Of a stretch of 48,583 nucleotides of DNA, positions 1 through 11,578 are shown piece after piece. The DNA is from Paulinella micropora. Lineage: Eukaryota > Cercozoa > Imbricatea > Euglyphida > Paulinellidae. The translations under genes were made by a program, and so were the position numbers. Position 1 is the stretch's first letter, and each line of letters opens with the position of its first letter. Location of the stretch: positions 1 to 48,583 of the forward strand of contig WBZZ01004585.1 of NCBI GenBank assembly GCA_019918135.1, in the 5' to 3' direction. The notes beneath the pieces were generated by a model. The model saw nothing but the letters and a program-made list of their open reading frames with translations, ran no database searches and was not told the origin of the DNA.

Positions 1-430
1 CTTCTTTCTTCTTCCTCCTCCTCCTTCTTCTTCTTCTTCTCCTCCTCCTTCTCCTCCTCCTCCTCCTTCTTCTTCTTCTCCTCCTCCTTCTTCTCCTTCT
101 CCTCCTCCTCCTTCTTCTTCTTCTTCTTCTCCTCCTCCTCCTCCTCCTTCTCCCTCTTCTTCTTCTTCTTCTTCTTCTCCTTCTTCTTCTTCTTCTGCTC
201 CTCCTCCTTCTTCTTCTTCTTCTCCTCCTCCTCCTTCTTCTTCTTCTTCTCCTCCTCCTCCTCCTTCTTCTTCTTCTCCTCCTCCTTCTTCTCCTTTTCA
301 TCCTTCTTCTTCTTCTTCTCCTCCTTCTTCTTCTTCTCCTCCTCCTTCTTCTTCTCCTTCTCCTTCTCCTTCCCTTTGTCCTTCTTTTTTTGCTTCTCCT
401 TCTTCTCCTTCTCCTTCTCCTTCTCCTGTC
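1..430. repeat. Degenerate CTT/CTC polypyrimidine tract
   Basis: Nearly uninterrupted pyrimidine run of mixed TTC, TCC and CTC triplets. The same bases are the Lys/Glu codons of the minus-strand gene. Long homopurine-homopyrimidine tracts can form triplex DNA. Confidence 0.9.
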
Positions 431-918
431 TCTTCTGCCTTTTTGCGGGAGGAGCTTCTCCCAATCCGTCGTCCCAGGGCACAGGCTTATTCTTGAGCAG
501 GATCCCTACGATGCATGCATTATAAATACATACATACATACATAATACCTTGTGCATTCCAGGTGTAGCTGAAGCCGCGGACCAACTCCTCCAAATCGCC
601 TTTGCCCTGCATGTTGCACATTAAATAAATAAGTAAGTAAGTAAGTGAGCAAGCATATACCAGATCATGCTTGCAAAAGACGGCGTGGGGAATCTCCACA
701 CAATCAAAGGGCAGCACGTCTGCAGACCCGTTGATTTTAAGGAACAATTCCCCACGCGAATTTTTGAGAATGGCTTGCAGAGTCTTGGCAATGTGCTTCG
801 TAGACATGCCAGAGTCAGAAAGTGATCCTACACGTTGACAAACGAGCAAAATGAGTTGAATTCCAAAGACATAACTACCAGTCAGCGCCTTCAACCTTAA
901 AATTTTTCTCGGGCCGGT
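1..918 (-). CDS. Hypothetical protein with Lys/Glu-rich C-terminus (partial, spliced)
   Basis: Minus-strand gene read as exons 918-879, 827-661, 606-549 and 505-1, with GT-AG introns of 51, 54 and 43 nt (878-828, 660-607, 548-506). Phases match at every junction, including two split Gly codons. The first exon follows a pyrimidine-rich acceptor (ttcag), so more exons lie upstream. The gene runs off the left edge. The protein starts TGPRKILRLKALTG, continues with a mixed globular stretch (for example MSTKHIAKTLQAILKNSRG), and from about 495 downward becomes almost pure Lys/Glu with rare Gln and Asp. The CTT/CTC tract at 1-430 is the non-coding strand of this tail: the rare interruptions (GAT at 302, CAG at 197) fall in frame and no stop occurs. 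The tail would be charged, disordered or long-helical, as in many nucleic-acid-binding proteins. I do not recognise the globular part. The splice reading is inferred from consensus and frame; no transcript is seen. Confidence 0.6.
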
Positions 919-957
919 CTGAAATTTGAACGTGTGGAAAAAGGGTCGTGTTATTAT

Positions 958-2131
958 CAAACTTTTGTGCAGAGATTTTATTAAGAGCATGACATTTCGA
1001 GAAGATGTAACAGCATTCCCGCTCTTTCCCCAGCTCAGAATGAGCGGGAATGCTATTCTTTTTTTCTGTACACAACAATCTGTGGAAAAAACTCTGCACA
1101 AAAGTTTGTGAAAAGCGACCGGCATGATTTTGCATTTCCTTCCTACGTACTCTCAACTCATGTCATCCCTTGCATGTTTCTGCTATAACGTGTTTGTTGA
1201 AGCTATAAATGTCATTTCCTAACATTGCACGACCCAGCTTAATCTATTTTTCATAAACCAGCAATTCGATGAAACTCGTTTTTGGATTGCTGTTTTGCAA
1301 ACTTTTGTGCAGAGATTTTATTGAGAACATGACATTTCGAGAAAATGTAACAGCATTCCCGCTCTTTTCCCAGCTCAGAATGAGCGGGAATGCTATTCTT
1401 TTTTTCTGTACACAACAATCTGTGGAAAAAACTCTGCACAAAAGTTTGTGAAAACCGACCGGCATGATTTTGCATTTCCTTCCTACGTACTCTCAACTCA
1501 TGTCATCCCTTGCATGTTTCTGCTATAACGTGTTTGTTGAAGCTATAAATGTCATTTCCTAACATTGCACGACCCAGCTTAATCTATTTTTCACAAACCA
1601 GCAATTCGATGAAACTCGTTTTCGGACTGCTGTTTTGCAAACTTTTGTGCAGAGATTTTATTAAGAGCATGACATTACGAGAAGATGTAACAGCATTCCC
1701 GCTCTTTTCCCAGCTCAGAATGAGCGGGAATGCTATTCTTTTCTTCTGTACACAACAATCTATGGAAAAAACTCTGCACAAAAGTTTGTGAAAACCGACC
1801 GGCATGATTTTGCATTTCCTTCCTAGTACGTACTCTCAACTCATGTCATCCCTTGCATGTTTCTGCTGCAACGTGTTTGTTGAAGCTATAAATGTCATTT
1901 CCTAACATTGCACGACCCAGCTTAATCTATTTTTCACAAACCAGCAATTCGATGAAACTCGTTTTTGGATTGCTGTTTTGCAAACTTTTGTGCAGAGATT
2001 TTATTGAGAGCATGACATTTCGAGAAGATGTAACAGCATTCCCGCTCTTTTCCCAGCTCAGAATGAGCGGGAATGCTATTCTTTTCTTCTGTACACAACA
2101 ATCTGTGGAAAAAACTCTGCACAAAAGTTTG
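958..2131. repeat. Four tandem ~340 bp units with MITE-like palindromic cores
   Basis: Cores lie at 958-1108, 1298-1448, 1638-1788 and 1981-2131. Each is 151 bp with perfect 17 bp terminal inverted repeats (caaacttttgtgcagag and its complement). Each also has an inner inverted pair, agcattcccgctc / gagcgggaatgct. Cores are separated by about 190 bp of equally conserved spacer, giving periods of 340, 340 and 343. Copies differ at few positions. Core plus spacer was amplified as one tandem unit rather than as separate insertions. The array sits directly upstream of the acceptor at 919 of the left-edge gene, so it may lie in an intron. Short ORFs on both strands come from the palindrome and are not genes. 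Confidence 0.88.
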
Positions 2132-2167
2132 TGAAACTGACCGGCATGATTTTGCATTTCCTCTTCA

Positions 2168-2170
2168 ATA

Positions 2171-2219
<49 letters not shown>
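2168..2219. repeat. (ATT)n microsatellite
   Basis: About 17 ATT triplets following the last palindromic unit. Confidence 0.95.
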
Positions 2220-2222
<3 letters not shown>

Positions 2223-2309
2223 TTCGATTCCCGTCGGTGCCACCAGTATTTTCATTGAACATACCGGTCTATTTCTGGACCAGTATTTTCATTGAACATA
2301 CCGGCCCGT

Positions 2310-2437
2310 CTGGAAGTGTTGGAACTGCCCTTGCGGAGGTGTCATTAGAGCTTATCGTCAATTCTTCGTACTCCCCTCACGGGTGAGACGATGGAGGCGC
2401 ATGTGCAGAAATGCATCAGCCATTGACAGAGAAGCAC

Positions 2438-2489
<52 letters not shown>

Positions 2490-2612
2490 GTTGCTTGGAG
2501 CTGCCTTGCGGGGGTGTCAGTAGAGCCTATCGTCAAATCTTCGTACTCCCCTCACGGGTGAGACGATGGAGGCACATGTGCAGAAATGCATTCGCCATTG
2601 ACTGAGAAGCAC

Positions 2613-2706
<94 letters not shown>

Positions 2707-2826
2707 GAGTCTTTGGAGCGGAGCCGCGTCACCGAACGGCCCCGTGCTACCAATGGAGGCACATGTCCGACAGGATCAAAGGCCAATTGACTGATAAATC
2801 TATTATTATTATTATTATTGTTATTA

Positions 2827-2890
<64 letters not shown>
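2310..2890. repeat. Three short modules each ending in an (ATT)n tract
   Basis: The segment at about 2317-2437 recurs at about 2492-2612 with few changes (shared core cttcgtactcccctcacggg). A third, more diverged relative occupies about 2708-2802. Each is followed by ATT microsatellite (about 2438-2490, 2613-2707 and 2802-2887, the last with a few GTT). The layout suggests a short repeat family with an ATT tail amplified in place. A smaller direct repeat (ccagtattttcattgaacat) lies at about 2242-2300. No gene is seen here. Confidence 0.75.
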
Positions 2891-3147
2891 GCATAGTTTA
2901 AAGAGGGGAGTATAGATACTAGCTTTAGTATAACTAGCTAGTGTGTGTGGCCTTCTATCAGTGAGCCTTTCTCTGTCCTTTTTTTTTTTTAGTGATTCCC
3001 TCTAACGGGAAGCGCTGCCATTTTTTTCATGTGTATTTCAAACTTTAGGTATGCCATGCTGAGGGCTAGCAAGGCGCCGATATATGTGGCACACCGTGGT
3101 GGTGGCTACGGAGTCTTTGCTGATAATACCTTCCTCCTTCTTTTCAG

Positions 3148-6100
3148 CTTGGGCTCCTCGAACCAGGAGGAAAGTCTTTGCGTGCTGCAGATCATGCTGC
3201 ATTTTCTGATCATTTCACTATGAAAATTGGGAGTTCCCTGCAAACAGGGATGCATCCAATTAAATTCATTAACGAATCGAGCAGGAATGCAATGCATCTC
3301 ATCAACTCTTCATCGCAAGGGTTCAACAAGCTCGACGATGACACTTGCCGACCGAACGTGAAGGTAAATTATGTTAGTTGTTACATACATCCATGCAATG
3401 TAAGTTTTTGTTACGTGTGTTGTATTTTTTCTATAAATATTGTTGTAAATAATGTCAGGTCAGCAAGGGTACTCCTATTGTGACTGTCACCACCGCAATA
3501 TCGAAAGATCAAGAGATTTTGCTCAGCTATGCGCCTAATCCAGACCTAGAGATAGCTACGCTGCCAAGCGATGCACATCCGGTCTGGTTGAAAGAGGCTG
3601 CCAAGGAAGGAGCTAAAATCCCAGTTTTCCTGTTCGAGACTGACATTGGTCATGTATGTTTCATCGTTCCTGAGAAAGAACATCCGCTTCCACTTAAGTC
3701 AATTTCCTTGCTTCATGAAGCAAAGGTTGAACTTTTAGCGTCGGTCAGCAGTATTAGTTCTGATGGAAAGCAACCGCTCTCCAGGTCATCATCTATTCCG
3801 CCGGAAAAAAAGAGGAAGCTTCTCGACAGCGTGTCCTCAATTTCAGATAGTCGCCGCACGCTTCTGCCCAGGGAAAGCTCGGACATTACAGTCATCACAG
3901 AAAAATCAAGCTTGAGTGATGCACAGGTAAAAAATAAATAAATGAAAATTATTACTGAGAAGATTCTTTTTTACAGGCAGGTGTTCCTGACGTTGATGCT
4001 AACCTCGACAGCTGGAAACAGTCAGACAGTTCTACTGTCACTACAGGATATGATGTTAGTAGCTGCAGCAGCTCTAGACTATATCTTCCTACTGGCTCCA
4101 TGGTAATTTTTTTTCTCTACCTGTCTATGTTCATGCTGGTTAATGTTCATAAGCGATCTTGTTTGCGTAGAACGTCGACGAAGAGTGTCCAGATACGGAT
4201 TCAAACGGTGATGCTGCATCTATCAACCCTGGATTGCTTCCTCCTCTGGTCGGCGTGGACGATGCGGAATTATCCAACGAGCTTCGATTGAACTTCGACG
4301 AGCTTATGGAATCGAATGAGCTGTTGTATAACATCATGAGATTATCACCAATTCCTTACAGCAGACCACGTAAGAATCCAACGCGCCCCTACACGATGAA
4401 AAGTCGCACGAAAGGTGCAGTGAAGCTTCAGAGACCGTCTGCGCTCCAAAAACTGTTGGGGATTACCTTCGCCGACTTGGACAGGGAAGTTAAGTCTGTC
4501 TGCTGCAAAAAGTGGAAGTGTTATTCATTTATCGACACGCGTGATGTGCTTTACACGAGAGCGAAGAATGCGTCATCGTCTCTCAGTGAGCTTTATTCTT
4601 GGGCAGCTTCGCAGCTTGAATCGTTTCAAACAAAAACTGGATCGTTTCAGTATATGTATTTAACGGAGGCTGTGTGCAAAGTAGCCTGGCAGCGTATCTA
4701 CGGGATCGGTGATAAAGTTTTGTCAAGAGCACACAAACTTCTTGCAAATAACACGAAGGTTTTGACAAAAAGCTACTCAACCGTTCCTGAAACAGAAGAT
4801 GTGGTAGCAGTATTACTCTGCGAGAAGTTCATGGAGAGTTACCCGGAGATATGCAGCGACGGAATATGGAGGATGCAAGAAATGGCTCAGGACGCAGGAG
4901 TCCAAAACTATGTTCGCGAGAATTGGAAAGATATGTGCCTTCGGTTTGGTTGTTCGAAACGAGTTGATCCAAATAATCCTCCGACAGACAATACGATCAA
5001 CAAAGTTTGGCGCATGGATTTTCCGCACGTCAAGTTTGTCAGAGGTATTATGCATATTTTCGTTATCATTACTTATTACAGGTTTGTTTTGCAGAAGGAG
5101 ATTTCTCAAAATGCGAGATCTGCACAGAGCTTGCTGCTGATCATTCTAACGGTTTCAGGACTGAAGTAGAAGCTCAAGAATGGCGTCGCCGTAGCAGGCT
5201 TCATCACAAAATTCACAGGGCGTGCCGCGTTGCCAGCATGCAGCGCAAGAAGGCAGCACCAGCAGATTTTGCTGCCACAGTCATATCAGCCGATATGAAA
5301 CCGCCAGTGAAGATCCCATCTTGCCGCCGCGCCGCGAAAGATTTCAAAGGAAAAATTGTGTTTCGCCTTTGCGTTGGAATCAATACCTGCTACACTACCG
5401 ATACGCATTTTATTCTGACGTACCTTGAAGGCGCGGTAGAACACGGCGCGAACAGCAACATTACTATGCTTGCCGCACTTTTACATTGGCAACTTTGGAA
5501 CCCTCGCACAATGCAAGCGTGGAAATTATATCTTGAGTGGGACGGAGCTGGTGATAACACCGCGTGGGCGATGCTGGGTTTCCTTGGGCTCAATGTCGTT
5601 GACAGAGGAATCCGTTTCCAAGTAGAGTCACATCGCAAGCCACCAGGGCACGGGCACGATGGAGATGATCAGGAATTTCGAGTTATGGATATCGGGTGGA
5701 AGAGCACCTTCCTGACAACTAACATCGCTCAAGCGTTATTAAAGCTCATTCTTGCATTCAAGAAGCAGCACAAGAAGAGGCATGTGCTGGTTGTTCTCGG
5801 ATGTAACTACGACTGGATGACTCATTTTAGCCCGTGTATGAACAAGAGTTTCAAAAACTACAACAAACCCTTGGCATATAGAATCACCAAGAAAGATCCT
5901 GACGCTTTGCCGACTGTAGAGATCGCTACTTGGGGAGACGCACAGGATTTTCATGGAGTGCGTGATGATCCCAGAGGAGAACCGATCAATTTGTTTATCG
6001 GACGCCCCGGTAATAATATTATCTATCTTTCTCTTTCTCTCTCTCTCTCTATATATATATATAAATATATCTCTCTCTCTCTTTCTCTCGTTCTATCTAT

Positions 6101-7179
6101 CTATCTCTCTCTCTATTTATGACAGCGACCGACATGCCTCCCAAGCTTCCAGTCGGCTACTTCGTCAATCCGCGCCTGAAGAAGGATATTCGTGCTTTGG
6201 CTACTAAATACCTAGGGCCGGATGAGCGAGCACATGTGGAGGAAATGTTAGCAGGTGGAAATTTGACCAGAGTAGAGGTGGATGGAGATTACTTCGAAGG
6301 CGGCCTGCCCGGCCGTCCTGCTCATATGTCCTGTGTCGATGCAAAAGGCAAGGAATGGAGAGCAGAATTTCGATTGATCGACGAGCTACCTGTAAATTGG
6401 ATGGAGTTGCCTCAAGAACGACAGGAGAAAATGAACGCACTTACGCGTTTGACCGATGAAGAGCTGCTGTCCTTACCACGCACTTATTTTGTTAATGAAG
6501 GACGTCCTCCAGCTCACCCGAGATGGCGTGGTGCAAGACAGCTTACTAGCGAAGAAAAGCAGGAGCAGGATTTAGCATTTGGAAATGCTTCTGAGCCTTG
6601 GCGGAAAATTCTCACGTTGCTAAGATCGTCAGAGGAAAAAAAGCAATTTGCGTCCAAGCAGATGGTAGTTAGCGAATTGAAATCATGGATGAGAATGCAT
6701 GGTGTTGCAACGCAAAACTCCGATCGGAAACAGTTCAAGAAGGCAGAGCTTATTGAACAAGCGTGGAACCATTTCGAACGATGCGACTGTGGGTTCCCTG
6801 AGGAAGAAGAGCTTGGTGCTGCTCAGCCTGCAGAACCAGTGGCAGATTCAGAGGATGACTTATCTGATACTTCATCTTCCAGTTCATCAACTGACTCATC
6901 GTCTGATCGATCTTCTGGTTCAGAGGAAGAAAAGCATGGTATTAGTTTTCTTCTTCTTCTTCTTCTTCTTCTTCTTCTTCTTCTTCTTCTTCTTCTTCTT
7001 CTTCTTCTTCTTCTTGTTCTTCTCCTCCTTAACATGATGCTATCCATATTGTAGATGATTCAGATCGCTCCGACGCAAGTTGGAGAATGCGTAACTCAGG
7101 AATCCGTTTGCGCGGACGTCGCCGCGCACGTCGTGCTGCGGGTGGACGTGGACGTGGACGTGGACGTGGTCGTATGTGA
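3148..7179 (+). CDS. DDE-transposase-like protein (DUF7869-type) with SAP-like and Arg/Gly regions
   Basis: Exons 3148-3363, 3459-3926, 3977-4102, 4171-5044, 5095-6009, 6126-6938 and 7055-7179 join in frame (about 1178 aa), with GT-AG introns of 50-116 nt. The first exon's upstream limit is uncertain; a further 5' exon with ATG at 3056 is possible. Residues 1-270 are Ser-rich and low in complexity. About 330-500 carries a Cys-containing N-domain (VCCKKW, YSFIDTRDVLY, WQRIYGIGD). A CEIC pair follows the 5045-5094 intron. The core shows SADMKPP (D about 628), EWDGAGDN (D711, D715) and GHGHDGDDQEF (about 747-756). That spacing and sequence match an uncharacterised DDE/RNase-H-like family that I recall as Pfam DUF7869. 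A SAP-like helix pair lies near 1046-1083, then an acidic Ser tract, then GRGRGRGRGRGRM. An alternative donor (gtatgt, 7172) would extend or change the last residues. The gene could be a transposon's or a domesticated one; no terminal inverted repeats were found. Confidence 0.72.
6010..6125 (+). other. Intron filled by CT/AT microsatellite
   Basis: The 116 nt intron of the DDE-like gene consists mainly of CT repeats, with a short TATATA stretch, and ends at gacag. The pyrimidine repeat acts as an extended polypyrimidine tract. Splicing here is phase 1 (split Ala codon). Confidence 0.65.
6939..7054 (+). other. Intron filled by (CTT)n microsatellite
   Basis: The 116 nt intron starts gtatta, carries about 22 CTT triplets and ends attgtag. 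It removes a poly-Leu read-through and restores Asp-rich then Arg/Gly coding sequence in phase 1. Confidence 0.65.
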
Positions 7180-8248
7180 TTATTTTTTTTGAATGAATTT
7201 TTCTGGGTCCGACTTTTTCATAATGGTTTTTGTCTAGGGCAACTGCAACTGTAACGCTTCTTCTAAAAACTGAAATTAGAAATTTGTTTAACTCTGATAA
7301 TGCACCAGAATCTGATGTGAAGCGTCCTCCCTCCGACCCATTCCCCCCCCCCCCCACCCCCCCCCTCCCCCCTCTACGTACCAGCGTACGTCACAGCGGG
7401 CAAACAGAATTTTTTGAAGGTAAAACCATGTCTTAATATAGTAAAATGCTTAATATAAGCAAGAATAAACAGTAAAAGCAAATTCTGCATGTTCGGCATT
7501 GTTATCATCATAGATTCATGGTAGCCGGGACTACGAAAAAGTAGAAAAATTACCGTGTCGGACCGGTTCCTGCCCACCTCTGAAGATGAAGTTAAAGTGT
7601 ATTACAATTAATAAAAACATATTTTAATATTATTTTTATATGTTCTGCAATCAGGGAATTCATTTCCTTTCATTTCCACACGTTTTCAAAAAAGTCCATA
7701 TACTTCATGGAAAATTTCGGAAAAAGGGATACCCCCAAGATTGTCGAATGTTTAGTTATATGTGCCACACTTTATATTTTTTCTTCCCATACTTACACTA
7801 GTACTAACTTACACTACTTATGTGAACTTTATTAATTACTACTAGTATACCTACCTTTGTTTAAACTAAAAACTTGTACTACTCAGTACTACTTACTACT
7901 ATAATATACGTAATTACAAATATTAATTGACTTAAACTTAAGGTGCACGTGATCCGGATCAGAAATTTCGGTATCGGTTTAACATGGTACCGCGGCCGGT
8001 ATATTATACTTTGTATATTATACTTATACGCGCGTACTGTGTTATTCATTATAATACTAAATTTAATTTTACTTGCTTTCTTACTTTAAAATTTCAATAA
8101 TGCTAAGTACATACACTAGATACAGACACAAGCGATTTACAACTCGATAACTTTACTTATTTACAACATACCTTTGCTATGCATTTCATTACGATAAAAC
8201 ATAATATTAACTAAGAAAAAAAATCCTTATCAATTGTCATTCTGTCTA
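7180..8248. other. AT-rich intergenic region with a C-tract
   Basis: No supported gene. A run of almost only C covers 7343-7374. The rest is AT-rich with many short TACTA-like and TTAATA words. A second acceptor-like ttttgtctag at about 7229-7238 could belong to an alternative last intron of the upstream gene. Confidence 0.6.
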
Positions 8249-10442
8249 TTATTGTTTGAAACCATCTACCCAGCTATTAAATTGTTCAGCTGCCGACGTA
8301 TTCCAGACACATTTTCTTTTCCCATTCCTAACTACCATTATATCAGGATAAATACTAGGATCACAAAGTTGTCTACATACTGCATCGCTTGCTGAATTCT
8401 TCTTCAAATGAAAAATGTCACACAAATCACTTCGTGATTTTGTCTCAACATATGCTTCAACACCATGCAAGCGAGGTCGATGCAGACGTCTGTTTTTGGA
8501 ACATTAGCTAGCTCGTTAACCAGCCAGGCACGGACTTGCAACACTGACTCTGAACCGTACATAGCCTTCACGCCAACAGATACACCGCACGGTCTCGATG
8601 CAAACTCAAAACATGGTAATCTGCTTCGATACCACATTATAATAACATCATCATCATTTGCTCCAGCGCCTGCGGCTGCCACATTCTGTCCTGCAGCTAC
8701 AGCTGCTGCGTTCGCTTGCACATAATCAGCAACTGTTCTCATCCCCGTTCTAGGATTACTTGTGGTCCTTTTGTTTTCCAAATGTAAATGCCTTCCACAA
8801 AATATAGGTCTCTCATTCATACCAGGCGCTCGAGGTGCACGCTGATGTCTGCAGTCTGGGTTCATAACCCTACATTCATCCTCCCTCTCTCTACGTGTGA
8901 GACAAAAACTATGCGTTACAAAAGTTATCAAGGCTTTCAGCACAACCAGAAACACCACATACAAAACCACCCATCACTTTTCCATCAACAATCAAGCACT
9001 TCCTTATCCTGTGCTGCCCGTTATTGTTTGGAATCGGATCAACAACAGCACACTTCCTACAAACATGGGTTCGTAGGGGATATACCGTAACCGAGAATTT
9101 CCGTTACTGGATTTGTCCTTTGTGATAAATTCACATAAACCTATTCTCTGCCGCCCTCCTTGCCATTGCCAATATAATACCATATTTCTCTACGAGTACA
9201 GGAAGAATGTGCAACTTACAGTTGCACAATCTACAATTCATCCTTTCTAGACCTTCTTGATTTATCTAGAATAGAGTTTGTCTCCGTCGGGACCTATGTA
9301 GACCACCAATTACAGAACGGATAGCAATAGATGGAACTGATAGGGATTGTTCTTGTGCTCAAGCAGCACTGTTTGTATTCAGTATTAAAAGGTAACCAAG
9401 CTGCAAAAGTGAACTGAGAACACTTGGAATATAATAACGGAACAGTAAATACTGGGATGCCTGTATTGACTAGTTATTGCTTATAGAGTGTGGTCAATTG
9501 CTTCACGGCATTGTCCACCCTCTGCGCAAATACCTTTTAATCATGCGAGTACCATTGCCCGTAGTCTAGTAATCTTCCTGCTCGGAAGAACTGCTACTCT
9601 GTCGGGGTTTCACTGCCAGGTACAATCCCACGGGTTGTGTGATTAAATGCTGCTATGTTCGTGTGTAAAGATTTATACTGTATAGTACTTTTCGTAACAT
9701 GTAAAGGTTTGTTGGTTCGTGATGCATGATTGAAAAGCCAAAACAAAAACACACCATGCTCTACTTCTTCCCTAGAGGAAAAACCCAACCTATGTACCAC
9801 GTTCCTATTATAATCTGCAGCAATCAATGAACATTGTGCATTCCAAGCTGCACCAAGCTGAGTAAAGCCGCACCTAAACACAACTATATTATACACTTGT
9901 TGTAAAAGAAAACGTGTTGTACAAATTATGTGGGCGGTAATATGTATGTATTTAGACGCAACAGTATACACGATCCTTCTGCCTGGAGCTACCTCGGTAT
10001 GTGACCACGGTTTGAACCGTCTCCCGCACTCTCCTGCACATTCTAATGTTGTTACAGACACAAGAACAGGAGCAGTAAACATATCATAGAGCCAGCATAG
10101 AACACGACGGGAACATGAATCTAACCTACTTCCGCATAGACATCTATTTCTATCTGATTGAAAATTACGTATTCCTACACATAAACGAGAATATAATGTT
10201 CTGATCCATGCACCCGCTTCTAGGTTCATGCGAAGGGGTAGAACATATCTAGATAAAAATCTTAGCAAAGCCCATGTCTCTGGTCCAATTCTAAAAACAA
10301 TGCCTGATAACAATGTTATCAACGCAGCTGTCCGTGCCGCAGGTCGTAAATAAGTGTTTAGTTTCCTTGTGCTCAACGCTTCAATGATCATACCCGCAAT
10401 AGTGAGCACCACGTGAAAAGATGAAAGATCTAACTCTCCCAA
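8249..10442 (-). pseudogene. CxC5/CxC6-like cysteine-cluster protein of a KDZ-type transposon (broken)
   Basis: Minus-strand relic in several frames. The N-part (10442-9594) has Cys pairs (RCLCGS, CAGECGRRF) and an EEVEHGVFLFWLFNHA segment. Downstream (about 9085-8905, another frame) lies HVCRKCAVVDP, then KCLIVDGKVMGGFVCGVSGC and NFC. In the next frame (8970-8404) follow FCLTRREREDECRVMNPDC, CGRH, RPCGVSVG, YGSESVLQVRAWL and DVCIDLACM. In a further frame (8470-8249) come DIFHLKKN and NTSAAEQFNSW. The order of Cys clusters, CG, DxAC, FHxK and NTSAxEQxNSW matches the cysteine-cluster proteins associated with KDZ transposases (family knowledge). At least two frame breaks, near 8920 and 8440, mark it as a decayed copy or badly sequenced. 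9086-9593 is not assigned. Terminal repeats were not found. Confidence 0.55.
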
Positions 10443-10490
10443 CCAAGGAAACTAAAAAAATACATCACACATGTACTTATCTATAACTTT

Positions 10491-11110
10491 CATCATCATT
10501 TATCATCATCATTTATCATCATCATTTATCATCATCATTTATCATCATCATTTATCATCATCATTATCATCATCATTTATCATCATCATTTATCATCATC
10601 ATTTATCATCATCATTTATCATCATCATTTATCATCATCATTCATTATCATCATCATCATCATCATTCAGCATCATCATTCATCGTTCGTCATCATCATC
10701 ATCATTCATCACCTCTCTCTCTCTCTCTCTCTCTCCCTTCCCCCCCCCCCCCTCTCTCTCTCTCATCATCATCATCGTCACCATCACCATTCATCATTCG
10801 TCATCATCATCATCATCATCATCCTTCATCATTCATCATCCTTCATCATCATCATCATCATCCATCATCATCATCATTCATCATCGCCTTTATATTATTC
10901 ATCATGATCATCATTCATCATCATAATCAATCATTCATCATCAATCATTCATCATCAATCATTCATCTCAATCATTCATCATCATCATTCATCATCATCA
11001 TTCATCATCATCATTCATCATCATCATTCATCATTCATCATTCATCATTCATCATCATCATTCATCATCATCATTCATCATCATCATTCATCATCATCAT
11101 TCATCATCAT
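10491..11110. repeat. ATC-based satellite, partly with 13 bp period
   Basis: From about 10491 to 10640 the unit is TTTATCATCATCA repeated about ten times. It then passes into irregular ATC/CATT tracts, interrupted by a CT run and a C run at about 10713-10764. Ile/Ser/His ORFs across it are translation artefacts. Confidence 0.92.
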
Positions 11111-11244
11111 TTATTTTTAAAATCATCTCTACTTATTTTATTTTTACCCTCGTAAGTAGAATGTGCACCGTTACAAGCTCCGTCCCACTTCTTGCTCTGT
11201 GGATGTTATCTGCCATCTACCTGCAAAAACATAGATAGGGAAGG

Positions 11245-11330
11245 AAGCGGAGGGGGGCCGGGAGGGGGATTGTGGTGGTGTGGGGGGGGGGGGGGGGGAG
11301 GAGGGGGAAAGGAGGAGGATGGAGGAGGAA
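11245..11330 (+). repeat. G-rich tract
   Basis: Several runs of four to sixteen or more G separated by short spacers, followed by GGAGGA repeats. The pattern could fold as G-quadruplex DNA. Flanking 11380-11570 is CT and poly-T low-complexity sequence with no gene. Confidence 0.8.
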
Positions 11331-11578
11331 AAGTAAGAAAAATAAGAAAGATTAAGATAGATACTGAATATACGCATGCATGACTTTTTATCTATTTCTC
11401 TATCTACTCTCCCTCTCTGCCCCCCCCCTCTCTCTATCTATTATATATCTACATATCTATCTATCCATCTATCTTATCTCTCTCTCTCTCTCTGCGTCTC
11501 TTTTTTTTTTAATTTTTTTGATTTTTTTTTTATTATTATTATTTGATTTTTTTTTTTTTTTTACATTTTTAATAAAGG

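Noticed and set aside
926..2258. Series of 60-80 aa ORFs on both strands across the tandem units
   Set aside because: They repeat with the 340 bp unit and come from the palindrome; no independent evidence of coding.
2345..2894. Long poly-Ile, poly-Tyr and poly-Asn ORFs over the ATT arrays
   Set aside because: They are translations of a pure triplet repeat and have no coding context.
10471..11155. Ile/His/Ser-rich ORFs in the ATC satellite
   Set aside because: Simple-repeat translations.
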